Source: Halichondria panicea (Eukaryota > Porifera > Demospongiae > Suberitida > Halichondriidae). Taken from it: a DNA stretch of 64,000 nucleotides. Positions 50,521-64,000 of the stretch are shown piece by piece. Every line of letters begins with the position of its first letter. Position 1 is the first letter of the stretch. The notes under the pieces are model-generated. The model saw only the letters and a program-made list of their open reading frames with translations, did no database searches and was not told the DNA's origin. Both the position numbers and the translations under genes were made by a program. The stretch covers positions 2,340,824 to 2,404,823 of the forward strand of contig NC_087377.1 in assembly GCF_963675165.1 (NCBI RefSeq), read 5' to 3'.

Positions 50521-51742
50521 TGAGATGTGTGTGGGTGTGTGAGGTGTGAGGTGTGAGATGTGTGTGGGTGTGTTGTGTGTGTTGTGTGTGTGAGGTGTGA
50601 GATGTGTGTGTGTGTGTGTTGTGTGTGTGCGATGTGGGTGTGTGTGTGCGGTGTGCGATGTGGGTGTGTGTGTAAAATATAGATTAATCATGGCTGTTCA
50701 AATAATTATTATGCTTTATTTAACACTGATGGGTCCTCTGTAATTTGATAGTAGAGTTTAGATTTTGTAAAAGCCATTCTCTAAATTTACTAACGGAACT
50801 AAAGTTATGGCCGTTCAAAGATGCATGCCTATAGTTAACGCTGTGATTTCCCACAAGTGTAGTTTTTTTTGGGGGGGGGGGGGGAAGTGTCCCCTTTAGT
50901 AGTACTGTCCCTACAATGCTCACACTAATCATTGTTGACCTCCCTAAACACACACACACACACTATCAATCCACACTCCCCACCACCCACACACACACAG
51001 GTTATATGAGCATCAACAGATTTGGCAACTTCACGATCTTCCCCATCTCCATGGGCAAATCCTCTAGCCTCATCATGATCTCCAACCTTACTTGTACCAC
51101 TCCCGCCCACACCACACACATACTCTGTGTCAATGTAATCAAAGGAACGCAAAAAATATGCAAGGACGATATTCCACCTGGTTCCCACGGTTACTCGGAC
51201 GTCCGCCCACGTTTGCAACTTGTTTATATAGTGACACCGGATCAAAAGACGATTTTGAAATTCAACGTTAGCGATGATTGTCTTGTATTGATATCTAAGA
51301 AGTCTGGAAATGACTACGGTAGTGACATGTGGTTTTCTTATAATAATGGCTCGACATTATTTCTGAGTAATGGACTGGCTTTGAATGCTGTTGATCTAGA
51401 GGCTGCTGGAACATTGGGTGGGGAAGATGTCGGCACTGTACACTATAGCTCTGTGTCACAACTATACAGTCAGGCAAGCCAGCTGGGAGGATCTAGCAAA
51501 CTACTTACATGGCCCGTCATGACCATACGAAATAATTTCATGAATAAAGTATTCTATTTCAAGTGGTCGGATTTATCTAGTAATGGTACAGAGACTATTC
51601 CAAGCCCGAATGGCTACAGTATCGTCCGTCCAATCAGCTTGCAGTATTGTCAGATGGACATTGCATATGCTTTAGTTACATACAAGAGGGAAAAGGACAA
51701 TTCCCTTAGAACAGGTGTCGCTTATATTAAGTCTTATTTTTG
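49754..51742 (+). CDS. Secreted or membrane-anchored protein of unknown family, signal peptide, one in-frame TGA
   Basis: Exons: 49754-49832 (MATRTQTQQLVLLLLCIVAS, a clear signal peptide), 49969-50078, 50334-50475 and 51001-51742. Phases 1, 0, 1 agree and all borders are GT-AG. Exon 2 reads NHVWLLGEDSGYHDNYDTIY, exon 4 reads NRFGNFTIFPISMGKSSSL and later YSIVRPISLQYCQMDIAYAL. Exon 3 has TGA at 50424-50426 (ACT TGA ATG); a CGA to TGA change would explain it. I recognise no domain. The last exon ends at TGA 51740-51742. Alternatively a weak donor (ACAG/gtgtcg near 51717) ends in phase 1, which is exactly the phase needed by the first SRCR exon at 54030, so this may be the N-terminal ectodomain of the SRCR receptor. 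Confidence 0.6.
50160..50290. repeat. Dispersed repeat also at 60915-61015
   Basis: TTTCAAAGAGCTACAAAATG and CATTCTTTAGAATTGTA followed by CTCAAGTTAT are shared. Weaker relatives (CTCAAGTTATGG...CATCA) at 47310, 50780 and 60510. Confidence 0.6.
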
Positions 51743-51794
51743 AATTTTGCTGTTCATTAATTTTGCTATAATTATGTACGTATGTTATTGCCCA

Positions 51795-51915
51795 GCCAGA
51801 GTGCAACATGCCATATTATGTTGCCGAGGGCATTATGTCATCCCATAGATACTATGAATTACTGTAATTTATAGTATCTATGGTCATCCAGTGCAATATA
51901 TGGCATGTTGCACGA
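51795..51915. mobile_element. Palindromic MITE of about 120 bp
   Basis: GTGCAACATGCCATAT and ATAGATACTAT at the left are inverted at the right (ATAGTATCTAT ... ATATGGCATGTTGCAC). Confidence 0.65.
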
Positions 51916-51959
51916 GGGCGCCTGCAATAACCCCAATGACTCGCAAATGGTTACTCTAG

Positions 51960-52260
51960 AATAGCCTCGAGACCAGCCCTTCCTTATCTGAAAGAACGCC
52001 TGGTCAAGTTCCAATGTAGCCTCGATCCCAGGCTAGTTCCAATGTAGCACTCGTCCAGCTGAGTCAGCTTTTATAGCATCATAATGATATTCATGGGTAA
52101 TACACCTTGGGCGGACCTTGTGCGGGCAATTACCGGTCCAACGAGTGCTACATTGGAAATTGACCAGGCTTTTCTTTCAGATAACGAACGGCTGGTCTCG
52201 AGGCTAACTCTAGAATAGCCTCGAGACCAGCCGTTCGTTATCTGGTCTCGAGGCTAACTC
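51960..52260. mobile_element. Cluster of CCTCGAGACCAGCC palindromic elements
   Basis: TAGCCTCGAGACCAGCC...TTATCTGAAAGA occurs three times in both orientations, with an inverted outer pair (GTTCCAATGTAGCACTCGT and inverse). Relatives at 1150, 21455, 23190, 42020 and 59614. Confidence 0.7.
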
Positions 52261-52326
52261 TAGAAGCGGCTCTTTTTGGTGTTACTAAGACAGTGGTGTT
52301 ATGTTGCTATGCCCTCAGGATATAAA

Positions 52327-52450
52327 CTAGTTATAACACGTCCACTCGGGATGTATGGCATATATTGCACTCAGCCCTCGGGGCTTACGCCCTCGTGCTT
52401 CAGTGCAATATATTCCATACATGTCATCCCTCGTGCCCGTGTTATAACTA
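52327..52450. mobile_element. Palindromic MITE, ends AGTTATAACACG
   Basis: AGTTATAACACG ... GGCATATATTGCACT inverted at AGTGCAATATATTCC ... CGTGTTATAACT. Its centre carries GCCCTCGGGGCTTACGCCCTCG. Confidence 0.75.
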
Positions 52451-52487
52451 TATATCTAACATATTCTGAAAGAAATACGTAAACAAG

Positions 52488-52768
52488 ATGCAGGCAAAGC
52501 TTTATGTTTTTGGTAAACAGTGCATTGAACCGACTTTTTGTGATAATCTGCATATTCCTCTAGCTGGCAGTATGCGGCCTGGAATCGAGGATATACTAGA
52601 CAAGATTAATTTTAACGCCCATGTGCAGTATAATTGCGAGAGCACGTATAAAAGTAGTGAATGTAGCCTAGGATACTTTCATACTGAGTTGCAAGAAGCA
52701 TTAGTCCATGATGAGTTGCTTACTGTGGAAATCAGTCACTGTCCTGAGCCTGGTTTCGGCTGTTGGAG
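52488..52768 (+). other. Candidate exon, cysteine-containing, unidentified
   Basis: Open from an ATG at 52488 (MQAKLYVFGKQCIEPTFCDN; later YNCESTYKSSECSLGYFHTE and ISHCPEPGFGCW) and ending at a good donor (TTGGAG/gtgagc, 52768) in phase 2. Its phase does not fit the SRCR exon at 54030. Composition is protein-like with six Cys; no known domain. Confidence 0.4.
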
Positions 52769-52789
52769 GTGAGCTGGCTATGCCTCTGG

Positions 52790-53365
52790 CATTACATAAT
52801 AATGTATCATAATTATAATGAAAGTAAAATAATAGAATTATAATAATTATTATTTCCCTTCCAATAATAATAATTATACTTCTATACATACTCTGTTATT
52901 AACTGTTTCTACTCTGTATGATCGATGATTGTTTCTGCATAGAGTTGGTTAGACATGTAGGTAGGAATTCAGTGAGCGAGAATCAACGTTTTCTGTTAAT
53001 AATTATTCTACTGCATGGTATTGTTGCTGTCCTGTTATGTTTGTGTCATTGCTATAATTATGTATCGCGAGTAATTTTCGTATAGACTTCGTATTCTACA
53101 GCTCAAGATAGTGACGTAGAACTGAGAATAATTTTCCATTTTAAATTTCGTATGACACTTTACAATACAAAAATACGCACCATGCGAAAGTAACTCGCTT
53201 AGCTAAAATAAAACAAAAGTGTTGTATAGCAGTTAGTAATGTCAATGAAGCTACTTATATTTATTTCAGCAGTTAAAACTTGAAAAAGCTTCTGATGTAC
53301 TAACATAATTATTTATCAATATATATACATGCAGGAACATACACATTCCATTAGTTTCCTATTAT
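52790..53365. other. AT-rich non-coding, with a CGTCACTATCTTGAGC-type MITE fragment near 53070-53220
   Basis: GCTCAAGATAGTGACG at 53100 and flanking TTCGTA motifs match MITEs at 47640 and 60046. No gene seen. Confidence 0.5.
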
Positions 53366-53805
53366 TAATAAAGCTATTGATTCCATGCTTTTCCTCTGAG
53401 TAATTGTAAGCTACCACAGTTATGTAGGTAGCATGTTTTTCAGTAATGGTGTGAGGGGGGAATAACTGACTGATTAATAAAGCTATTGATTCCATGCTTT
53501 TCCTCTGAGTAATTGTAAGCTACCACAGTTATGTATAGGTAGCATGTTTTTCAGTAATGGTGTGAGGGGGGAATAACTGACTGATTAATAAAGCTATTGA
53601 TTCCATGCTTTTCCTCTGAGTAATTGTAAGCTACCACAGTTATATATGTAGGTAGCATGTTTTTCAGTAATGGTGTGAGGGGGGAATAACTGACTGATTA
53701 ATAAAGCTATTGATTCCATGCTTTTCCTCTGAGTATTTGTAAGCTACCACAGTTATGTAGGTATCATGTTTTTCAGTAATGGTGTGAGGGGGGAATAACT
53801 GACTG
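53366..53805. repeat. Tandem repeat, 4 units of about 110 bp
   Basis: Unit: TTAATAAAGCTATTGATTCC ... AGCTACCACAGTTAT ... TTCAGTAATGGTGTGAGGGG. Very similar units, hence recent. They lie in the intron or spacer before the SRCR exons. Confidence 0.9.
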
Positions 53806-54029
53806 GCCTACTCATAATTAACTCACACCTTTCGTCCCTAATTGTTATAGTTACCACAGTTATGTGGGGAATACTGACTGGCCACTATTATGAGCCAATA
53901 TCAGCTGCACACTGACTAATAAGACATAATTATAACAAGCCAGCTGTGAGCTAGAGAATCAGAGACATCAATTAATATGTTATGGATTCTAGCCGTGAGT
54001 GGTAATAATTCTTCATTTCGTGCCCTCAG

Positions 54030-57623
<3,594 letters not shown>

Positions 57624-58118
57624 AAGTAGTAAACTTTTAATAAGAGACATTGCAAATTGCAATTGACTGTATATAGCTGTTAGTGATATAGCAAACTTCT
57701 ATTATTTTTAAGTTTAGACAATGAGAATTTTGTTCCTCATTTTTTCACAAAATTTAATTATTTTCAAAAGCAAACTCTTCGGCTGATTTTAATGAATGTA
57801 TATACAGCGCGTATTATGGTTTTAGCCAATAAACAATCGATTTCACACAATTTAAATGACATGTGCCATCGTAATAATACAAAATAATAGTTTATTCTAC
57901 TCTTCACACAAATAGAAATAATGTTCCCTATAATTATATTATTGCAACGAGTACTTGCACACCACGCCCTCGTCGAGCATATGCAGTATAATAGTCTTAC
58001 TGCCTAACAACGTACACGACCCAAATGTAGTTACTATGGAGCTATAGCATGGCCGGCCAACTGCACACAAACTTGGATGCTTGGTTCATAATAAACAGGG
58101 ACAATAATAATTATATTC
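57624..58118. other. 3' flank of the receptor gene, non-coding
   Basis: AT-rich; likely 3' UTR at first (TTTTAATAAGAG at about 57635, an AATAAG-type polyadenylation signal, and CAATAAACAATC at 57828). A short GCCCTCGTCGAGC motif at 57966 recalls the MITE core at 52375. Confidence 0.45.
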
Positions 58119-58512
58119 TGTAGGAGGAAGGGAGGTTACTAGTGTAAACATGACAGTATAATATTATACGCGGGAGGAAGGGAGGTTACTAGTGTAAGCA
58201 TGACAGTACGCGGGAGGAAGGGAGGTTACTAGTGTAAGCATGACAGTACGCGGGAGGAAGGGAGGTTACTAGTGTAAGCATGACAGTACGAGGGAGGAAG
58301 GGAGGTTACTAGTGTAAGCATGACAGCACGCGGGAGGAAGGGAGGTTACTAGTGTAAGCATGACAGTACGAGGGAGGAAGGGAGGTTACTAGTGTAAGCA
58401 TGACAGCACGCGGGAGGAAGGGAGGTTACTAGTGTAAGCATGACAGCACGCGGGAGGAAGGGAGGTTACTAGTGTAAGCATGACAGTACGCGGGAGGAAG
58501 GGAGATTACTAT
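58119..58512. repeat. 40 bp minisatellite, about 10 units
   Basis: GGGAGGAAGGGAGGTTACTA GTGTAAGCATGACAGTACGC with few variants. No open frame of interest. Confidence 0.93.
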
Positions 58513-60584
58513 TTGGACCAACAAACATAGATCTACAGTGCATGCTATTAATTAAGATTGCTTATACCTCCTCATTCTTCCAATCCTCCCCCCGTATACC
58601 ATTTGCTCGGACATCTGTTTAATATAGACTGTATCCTTCCCACACAAAAACTACTTAACACACAAGCATGTTAGATCCTTACTTCTGTTGCAGTCGGCCA
58701 CATTTACATTTGTGCTGTTACTGGGGCTTTGGAGCGAGAGGTAGATGGTCAGGACTCCGGCATGCACACATCTATATTATAATAACTTTTGTTTCTAAAG
58801 TTGTCGGCTGTATTGGTGCACTGGTCGGGACTCCGACTTAACTGGGACTCCAGTTACTGGCTAGGACTCTAGCTTGCGCAGAAGGTCAAGACTCCAGCTA
58901 TTTTTTGTTTACCTATTTTTTTACTTAATTAGTTTAATCATCACAGATAAAGAGAGGGAGCGAGAGATCTAGTGTTTATTTAATACCTATTTCTTGAGGT
59001 TTACGGAAAGTAATTTGCTTTCCGGCAATGCCTATATCTTTCGTTTCCAAAGTTCTCAGTAATAATACTGTAGTAGACTTGGGACTCCAGCCTGCACTTA
59101 GCTCATGGGACTCCATGCAGTTACCGCGTATACTGGCTGGGACTACAGCTCACGCAATTTGATACCGCGTACTGGCTAGGAACTCATAGCTGAGACACCA
59201 GTTAAAGGTCAGGACGCCAATTAAAGGTCAGGACGCCAGCTGAACTCCTTTTTTACTTTTAGTTGGACATCTAGAAACTATGTGTATTGCCAGCTCACGC
59301 AAATGTAGGAAAACAAGTATATAGCTGTTATACCTAATAAAGCAATTAATCCCTTCCCGGCCCTTTTGATACAATGCCTTGCCATCACTCGTAAATGTAT
59401 TTTTTTATTGTTGTGAAGTCCTATTGCTACAATGGTCTAACTAGGTAGATGGTTCAAGTATTGTTAAGGAAGTGCAAGCTATTAATTATTATAAGCAGCA
59501 GAATTCTTACACCGACAGTAAAACTTAAGGTTTGTCTTTCTGGTGATTATAGACATGCAAAGCTATGCATAGCAGACTATAATTATGCAAGCAAATTCAG
59601 CAGCCCTCCCCTTAGCCTCGAGGGGCTGGAGTCGAGGCTACCTGCCCTCAAATGTGTTTGTTTGGTAAAGATCATTAATCACACAGATGAATAATAATTA
59701 TGATAAATAATGTTTATTATAGCAACAAAGAAAGAGTCAATGACTTTTATGAGCAAAATGCATAATTATGGATTCGCTAGTTAAAGGTGAATTAGTCATT
59801 GCATGTGAGGGGGCGTTATCCCAACTCGTACTTCTTGTCCAGTGCGGCGTACGCCTACAGAGTATTGTGGAGCAGCTGGTCATAATATCTCAGATCCTTC
59901 ACAGAGGGAGGGAGTTTGGGAATGGTGGCCAACTTTGTTATAAATGTTCTGAGTTTGCAGCTTAGCTCTTGGTGAAACCCCCTCCTCATCTGTTAGCTGA
60001 TATCTGTACAATAATTATGAACAGTGATACGATCTTGTTAAAGTACCGTATATAGTGGGTTATTTTCGTACGGTAGGAATTTTCGTATCTTTCGTATTGA
60101 AAAGCATTATACGAAAATTGAAATTGCAATACATTCAACGTCACTATCTTGAGCTGAGTGTACGAATATAAAATACGAATGGGTATATAGTCTGTACGAA
60201 AATTTTGCACCAACAAAAATTACCTGCTATACGGTATGCAGCATATAATTATGGATCTAATTTCAACGATTTTGAAAGCTTAGAAAGAGACCTTTCAAAA
60301 TATGGTGCCATCAAAGTTCAGATAAAAGTATATGCCAATTTTCCCATACCATGGATAATAATAGCCCATGGGTCCAAGGGAGAAAAATGACAAATTATGG
60401 CCCCGACTAATAAAAATGTTGATATTGATACTCGAGTTACGGCTGTTTAGATATAATGTTCAACTACTAAAATAGTCTATATAATACTATTCAACCATAA
60501 TTTTAGATATTCCTAACTCAAGTTATGGACCATCACAATAATTAAGATAGCTACTAAAGCACTCCCTCCACACACACACTCACT
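58513..60584. other. 2 kb without a supported gene
   Basis: Contains loose repeats of GGGACTCCAG / GGTCAGGACTCC (58740-59240), a short CCTCGAGG palindrome at 59614-59640, and the MITE at 60046-60234. Open frames are short and unsupported. Confidence 0.5.
60046..60234. mobile_element. MITE of the CCGTATAGCGGG family, TA flanks
   Basis: CCGTATATAGTGGGTTATTT at the left, AAAATTACCTGCTATACGG at the right, TA on both sides (60044-60045, 60235-60236). The interior CGTCACTATCTTGAGC is shared with 47640 and 53100. Confidence 0.75.
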
Positions 60585-61141
60585 TTAGGCACAAACAGAA
60601 GATGATTTTTTCTCGTCATCAAACAAGAAATGGGAATGGAAGTCAGTGAGGCGGTCCTCATCCGTGGGAAACTTCTGTTCCCTTGTGAAGACATTATTCT
60701 GACACAGCTTCTCTACACGTGTGTGTTGAAACTGTGTGTGGGGGAGCATGTTTATAACATGCTCAACAATGGGAGATATTAAATCAAAAGCTTGTAATAG
60801 TGCATTCTGTAGCTATTGGAGAGGACTATAATTATATCACACGCCTGACAACTACACCACCACAATAATTATTACCTCACATTATAAATTAAAGCAATCG
60901 CTAATCTAAACACACCATTTGATAGGCCTTTCAAAGAGCTACAAAATGCATTCTTTAGAATTGTATAGGACAATCTCAACTCAAGTTATTGCCAATCAAA
61001 GATAGCTTCTGAAATAGTAATGTCTCGTATAATTATTTCATTAAATCACCTTTCCCCTGAGCTCAATGTCTGGTTCTAGACTGAGTGTGAGTAGTCGCTG
61101 GTCAATATTCTGTTCAGCGCTGGATATCTGACCACCGATAA
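60585..61141 (-). CDS. Last two exons of an unidentified gene
   Basis: Exon 61141-61050 (phase 1 to 0) reads GGQISSAEQNIDQRLLTLSL then EPDIELRGK; exon 60731-60585 continues FQHTRVEKLCQNNVFTRE then FPTDEDRLTDFHSHFLFDDE and stops at TAA (60585-60587). Both have good GT-AG signals and a charged, conserved-looking composition, so I take them as real. I do not recognise the family. Upstream exons would lie beyond the elements at 61.2-63.2 kb. Confidence 0.6.
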
Positions 61142-61217
61142 CTGTACGAGGAAAATAAATAAGACATTCTTTTATAGAGATGATTGATACTAGGTGCATG
61201 CAGAATACAATGGCTGG

Positions 61218-61980
61218 TAGACTCGCAAGCCACTCCCTTTTCTCTGATTGGACGGGGGCGGGAGAAAAGGGACTGGTGACTCTGGGACACATTTTGTGTC
61301 TCTACCAGAATTTGGGTAGAGATTATTCATTGATTTTTCCACGTGATCCAAAAATTGCGTGAGGTTAAGTAGAATTGCGTAGCCTGCAAAAGTGATCGCG
61401 GGCTTCTTAGCTACAGTTTAAGAATGGATGCTAGTGCTAGAAAAGAGAAGATGATGGAGTAATAACATCATCAGGCATTCAGCTAGGATATAGTCATCTA
61501 AGACACCAGCAGAGATTAGCTTGTTTTAGTTTTACGTGATGAGAACTGGCAGCCGAAAGTCATTGGTTGCCTAAAGCTTTTAATAACCTGTACAATACAA
61601 GACAGATAATGGCAGACGGCAGCAGTTGAATTGAGAGTAGTCAGACTTGTACAAGCTGTCTTAAATCGCTGCCACTCCTCGGTTCAAAGAAGGACTGCCA
61701 AGATTTCTATGTTCATCAGCTGTTCCATGCTAATCCACAAGTTGTGGCACAACAGACACTGGTACAAGGATCTATAAAATCAAAAGGCTGGCTAGATAGA
61801 TCTGTATACTTGTCTTCTGTGTGTCTTTAACTTTTGACGCATCAGAATAAATTGGATAATTTGCACGTGACATTAATATTTAATAGCATTCCTGATTTAC
61901 ACAAGCTGTAGCCCAGAGTCACCAGTCCCTTTTCTCCCGCCCCCGTCCAATCAGAGAAAAGGGAGTGGCTTGCGAGTCTA
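61218..61980. mobile_element. Mutator-like non-autonomous element 2, about 70 bp TIRs, 9 bp target duplication
   Basis: Begins TAGACTCGCAAGCCACTCCC, ends with the inverse. AATGGCTGG stands outside both ends (61209-61217, 61981-61989). Within the TIR, AAAAGGGACTGGTGACT parallels AAAGAGACTGGCCAGTGACT of the element at 1981, so both belong to one family. No coding potential seen. Confidence 0.82.
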
Positions 61981-62009
61981 AATGGCTGGTAGATCTAGAC
62001 CTTTCTGTA

Positions 62010-63246
62010 GTGCAACAACCAAAGAGAGTAGATTTTTTTTTATATTATTTTTTTTCACATTTTGTGGCATATCTTCTGAAGTAAAAGTGATATGATCTAT
62101 TTGAGTGCAGGTACTGAAAGTTCAATTATTGGCGCTTCCATTGGACCACCACCTGTTACATCATATGACATCATCACTATGAAATGGCTGTCTGAAGATG
62201 TGTACCTCCGAAAATATGTTAGGAATAGAAGTAGCTTACTTGTTTGAGTTAAGATCTGAAATTTATTGTGTATGTACCTGACTATATTGCTCATCTTTTG
62301 AGCTTCAACAGAAGTCTGGGCTACTAGTAAGTTCTGAGAAATACTGAATTTTGTTGTTTTTTGGTGGCAAATATGTTAGGAATACAACTTTCGATTTTAT
62401 GCTAGTTAAGGTCTGATTTTTGAGGAGCATGTACTACAATAGCATAGAATTCATCTGTACTAACTTACAGGAGCTAGACAAGTCTCATCTTTGCTAGAGC
62501 GGCCCTTCTTGTCAAAAATGGTGATTTTGCTCCGTTTTGCTACTTTTGCTGACGTATGCAATGATATTCATTGATTTGTGACATCACAAATCATCTTGTT
62601 GTTATTTGCTACATCCAAAGGTCATGTGATGTCTACCTGCAAATACACAGTTGGTGTTAGTCATTCTGTGTCACAGGGGCGTGGTAATTGAGCTTTCTAC
62701 GTAGCCAAATCGCCCCAAAAGTCATAAAAAGCACTGTTTTTGACAAGATGGGCCGCTCTAGCAAAGAAGAGGCTAGCCTAACTCCTGTAAGTTAGTACAG
62801 ATGAAAAGTACACTATTGTAGTACATGCTGCTCAAAAATCAGACCTTAACTAATATAAAATCGAAAGTTGTATTCCTAACATATTTGCCACCAAAAAACA
62901 ACAAAATGCAGTATTTCTCAGAACTTACTAGTAGCCCAGACTTCTGTTGAAGCTCAAAAGATGAGCAATATACTCAGGTACATGCACAACAAATTTCAGA
63001 TCTTAACTCAAACAAATAAGCTACTTCTATTCCTAACATATTTTCGGAAGTACACATCTTCAGACAGCCATTTTATACTGATGATGTCATGTGATGTAAC
63101 AGGTGGTGGTCCAATGGAAGCGCCAATAGTTAAACTTTCAGTACCTGCACTCAAATGGATCATATCACTTTTACTTTAGAAGATATGCCACAAAATGTAA
63201 AAAATGTGTACCAAAAAAAAAAATCTACTCTCTTTGGTTGTTGCAC
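62010..63246. mobile_element. 1237 bp foldback element, arms of about 520 bp
   Basis: The left arm (62010-62530) is the inverse of the right arm (62730-63246), with a 200 bp centre. Ends GTGCAACAACCAAAGAGAGT and inverse; TGTA on both sides (62006-62009, 63247-63250). No transposase. Confidence 0.85.
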
Positions 63247-63294
63247 TGTATGCATTAATTCCAACTGAAGGTAAACAAAAACAAATTAATTATT

Positions 63295-64000
63295 CTATTG
63301 CTGTGTATCTATTGAGTCAGTGTTTGGGTCAGAGTTCATTGGTTGCCTAGATGACTCTAACGGTATAATAGGTGAAGGGAAACGATAATTTGCTGGAGCA
63401 GGTGAAAATGGAAACATTGGGAAGGACACGGGATTCAAATTAAATCGTGATGACTGTCCCAGCATTGAGTTGTGTGAAGAAGGTCCAGTGAAATGGTTGG
63501 GGAGTGGTGTATTGAATGAACCACCCCCGGGTACAAAGGTTGATTGCCCTGTGCTCATTAAACCAGTAGCTGAGGGGTACATGTGTTGAGGGTACGCTTG
63601 TGATCCGTGAGTGGGCGGGGCTGACTGCATGGATTCCACTTGTTGGCGAAGAGAAGATATTGTATTCCAGAGTGGTGTCAAGAGTGGTGTCAAGTCACTA
63701 ATAGAGAGTGGAGCAGTAGAGCTTTGTGCTGTTTGTGATTGAGTATTGGGACCATTGCTGTCTTGAGATACATTGCTTTGATCATGTGACACTCCACTCG
63801 TATCATGTGATCTGTCCCCCTCCTGAGTGGTAGTATTAGTATTCGTTTGTACTCCTTTTTTCTTTCGTGGGTTAGTTTTGTTCTTGGATTTCTGAGCGTG
63901 TCCAGTTGAGGTCTTGTCAGAACTACAGAAATCTTTCCAACTGCCGTACACCAGAGGAGATTCAACAAAGCTCTCGGCCAGTCCGGAGGTGACAAACTTC
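63295..64000 (-). CDS. C-terminal part of a low-complexity protein, runs off the window
   Basis: Open from the right edge (KFVTSGLAESFVESPLVYGS, then WKDFCSSDKTSTGHA) to a stop at 63295. The sequence is Ser/Gln/Pro/Asn-rich (NTQSQTAQSSTAPLS), with a basic patch (NKTNPRKKKG) and a short helical stretch (WNTISSLRQQVESMQ). The absence of a splice and the nearby elements make a transposon-borne ORF or gag-like protein possible, but no catalytic or zinc-knuckle motif is visible. Not identified. Confidence 0.55.
   Translation of the reverse strand, partial: KFVTSGLAESFVESPLVYGSWKDFCSSDKTSTGHAQKSKNKTNPRKKKGVQTNTNTTTQEGDRSHDTSGVSHDQSNVSQDSNGPNTQSQTAQSSTAPLSISDLTPLLTPLWNTISSLRQQVESMQSAPPTHGSQAYPQHMYPSATGLMSTGQSTFVPGGGSFNTPLPNHFTGPSSHNSMLGQSSRFNLNPVSFPMFPFSPAPANYRFPSPIIPLESSRQPMNSDPNTDSIDTQQ

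Overview
The window looks like nuclear DNA of an early-branching animal, most likely a demosponge. That identification is inference. It rests on short GT-AG introns, cilia and scavenger-receptor genes typical of animals, a Roc-COR-like GTPase gene joined to ankyrin, Ig-like, Death and ZU5-like modules (a combination I associate with sponge immune-type genes), and very dense small inverted-repeat elements and minisatellites. Nothing suggests a bacterium, virus or plasmid.

Region 1 (1-18.8 kb) is a graveyard of transposons beside one protein-kinase exon. A 1 kb terminal-inverted-repeat (TIR) element is present twice, at 2.7 kb and intact at 17.8 kb. The left copy was hit by a 275 bp MITE and by a 10.1 kb composite with the layout A-B-B-A. 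A is a 940 bp unit with piggyBac-like ends. B is a 4.1 kb unit holding a two-exon piggyBac transposase gene whose intron is a 160 bp-unit, poly-G minisatellite. The intact copy at 17.8 kb serves as an empty-site reference, so the insertion boundaries can be read to the base. Two relics of RecQ-like helicases and one PHD-finger relic lie in the same region.

Region 2 (18.8-23.5 kb) has no gene that I can support.

Region 3 (23.6-38.4 kb, minus strand) is a large modular gene. From its 5' side it runs: array of 30 nt microexons, ankyrin repeats, short linkers, Roc-like GTPase plus COR-like region, Ig-like exon, Death, Death, ZU5-like, Death. All splice phases from 37.9 kb to the stop agree, and nearly all accessory modules are phase 1-1, so they can be duplicated without breaking the frame. 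A fourth Death exon sits alone at 42.6 kb inside a mosaic duplicated segment.

Region 4 (38.8-45.6 kb) holds the C-lobe of an AAK1/GAK-type kinase, the mosaic segment, a 45 bp minisatellite and several MITEs.

Region 5 (46.0-49.6 kb, minus) is the cilia gene CFAP299. One splice acceptor has been amplified 22 times into a minisatellite. It is divergent, with 109 bp between start codons, from a secreted-protein gene (49.75-51.74 kb, plus). That gene may continue into an SRCR receptor gene (54.0-57.6 kb) with four SRCR domains, one membrane span and a proline-rich repeated tail.

Region 6 (57.6-64 kb) has a minisatellite, the last two exons of an unidentified gene, a second Mutator-like element, a 1.2 kb foldback element and the end of an unidentified low-complexity protein running off the window.

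Several conserved exons (Roc, kinase, SRCR 3 and 4, and one in-frame TGA) carry small reading-frame faults. These may be pseudogene decay or residual sequencing indels, and I cannot tell which from one sequence.
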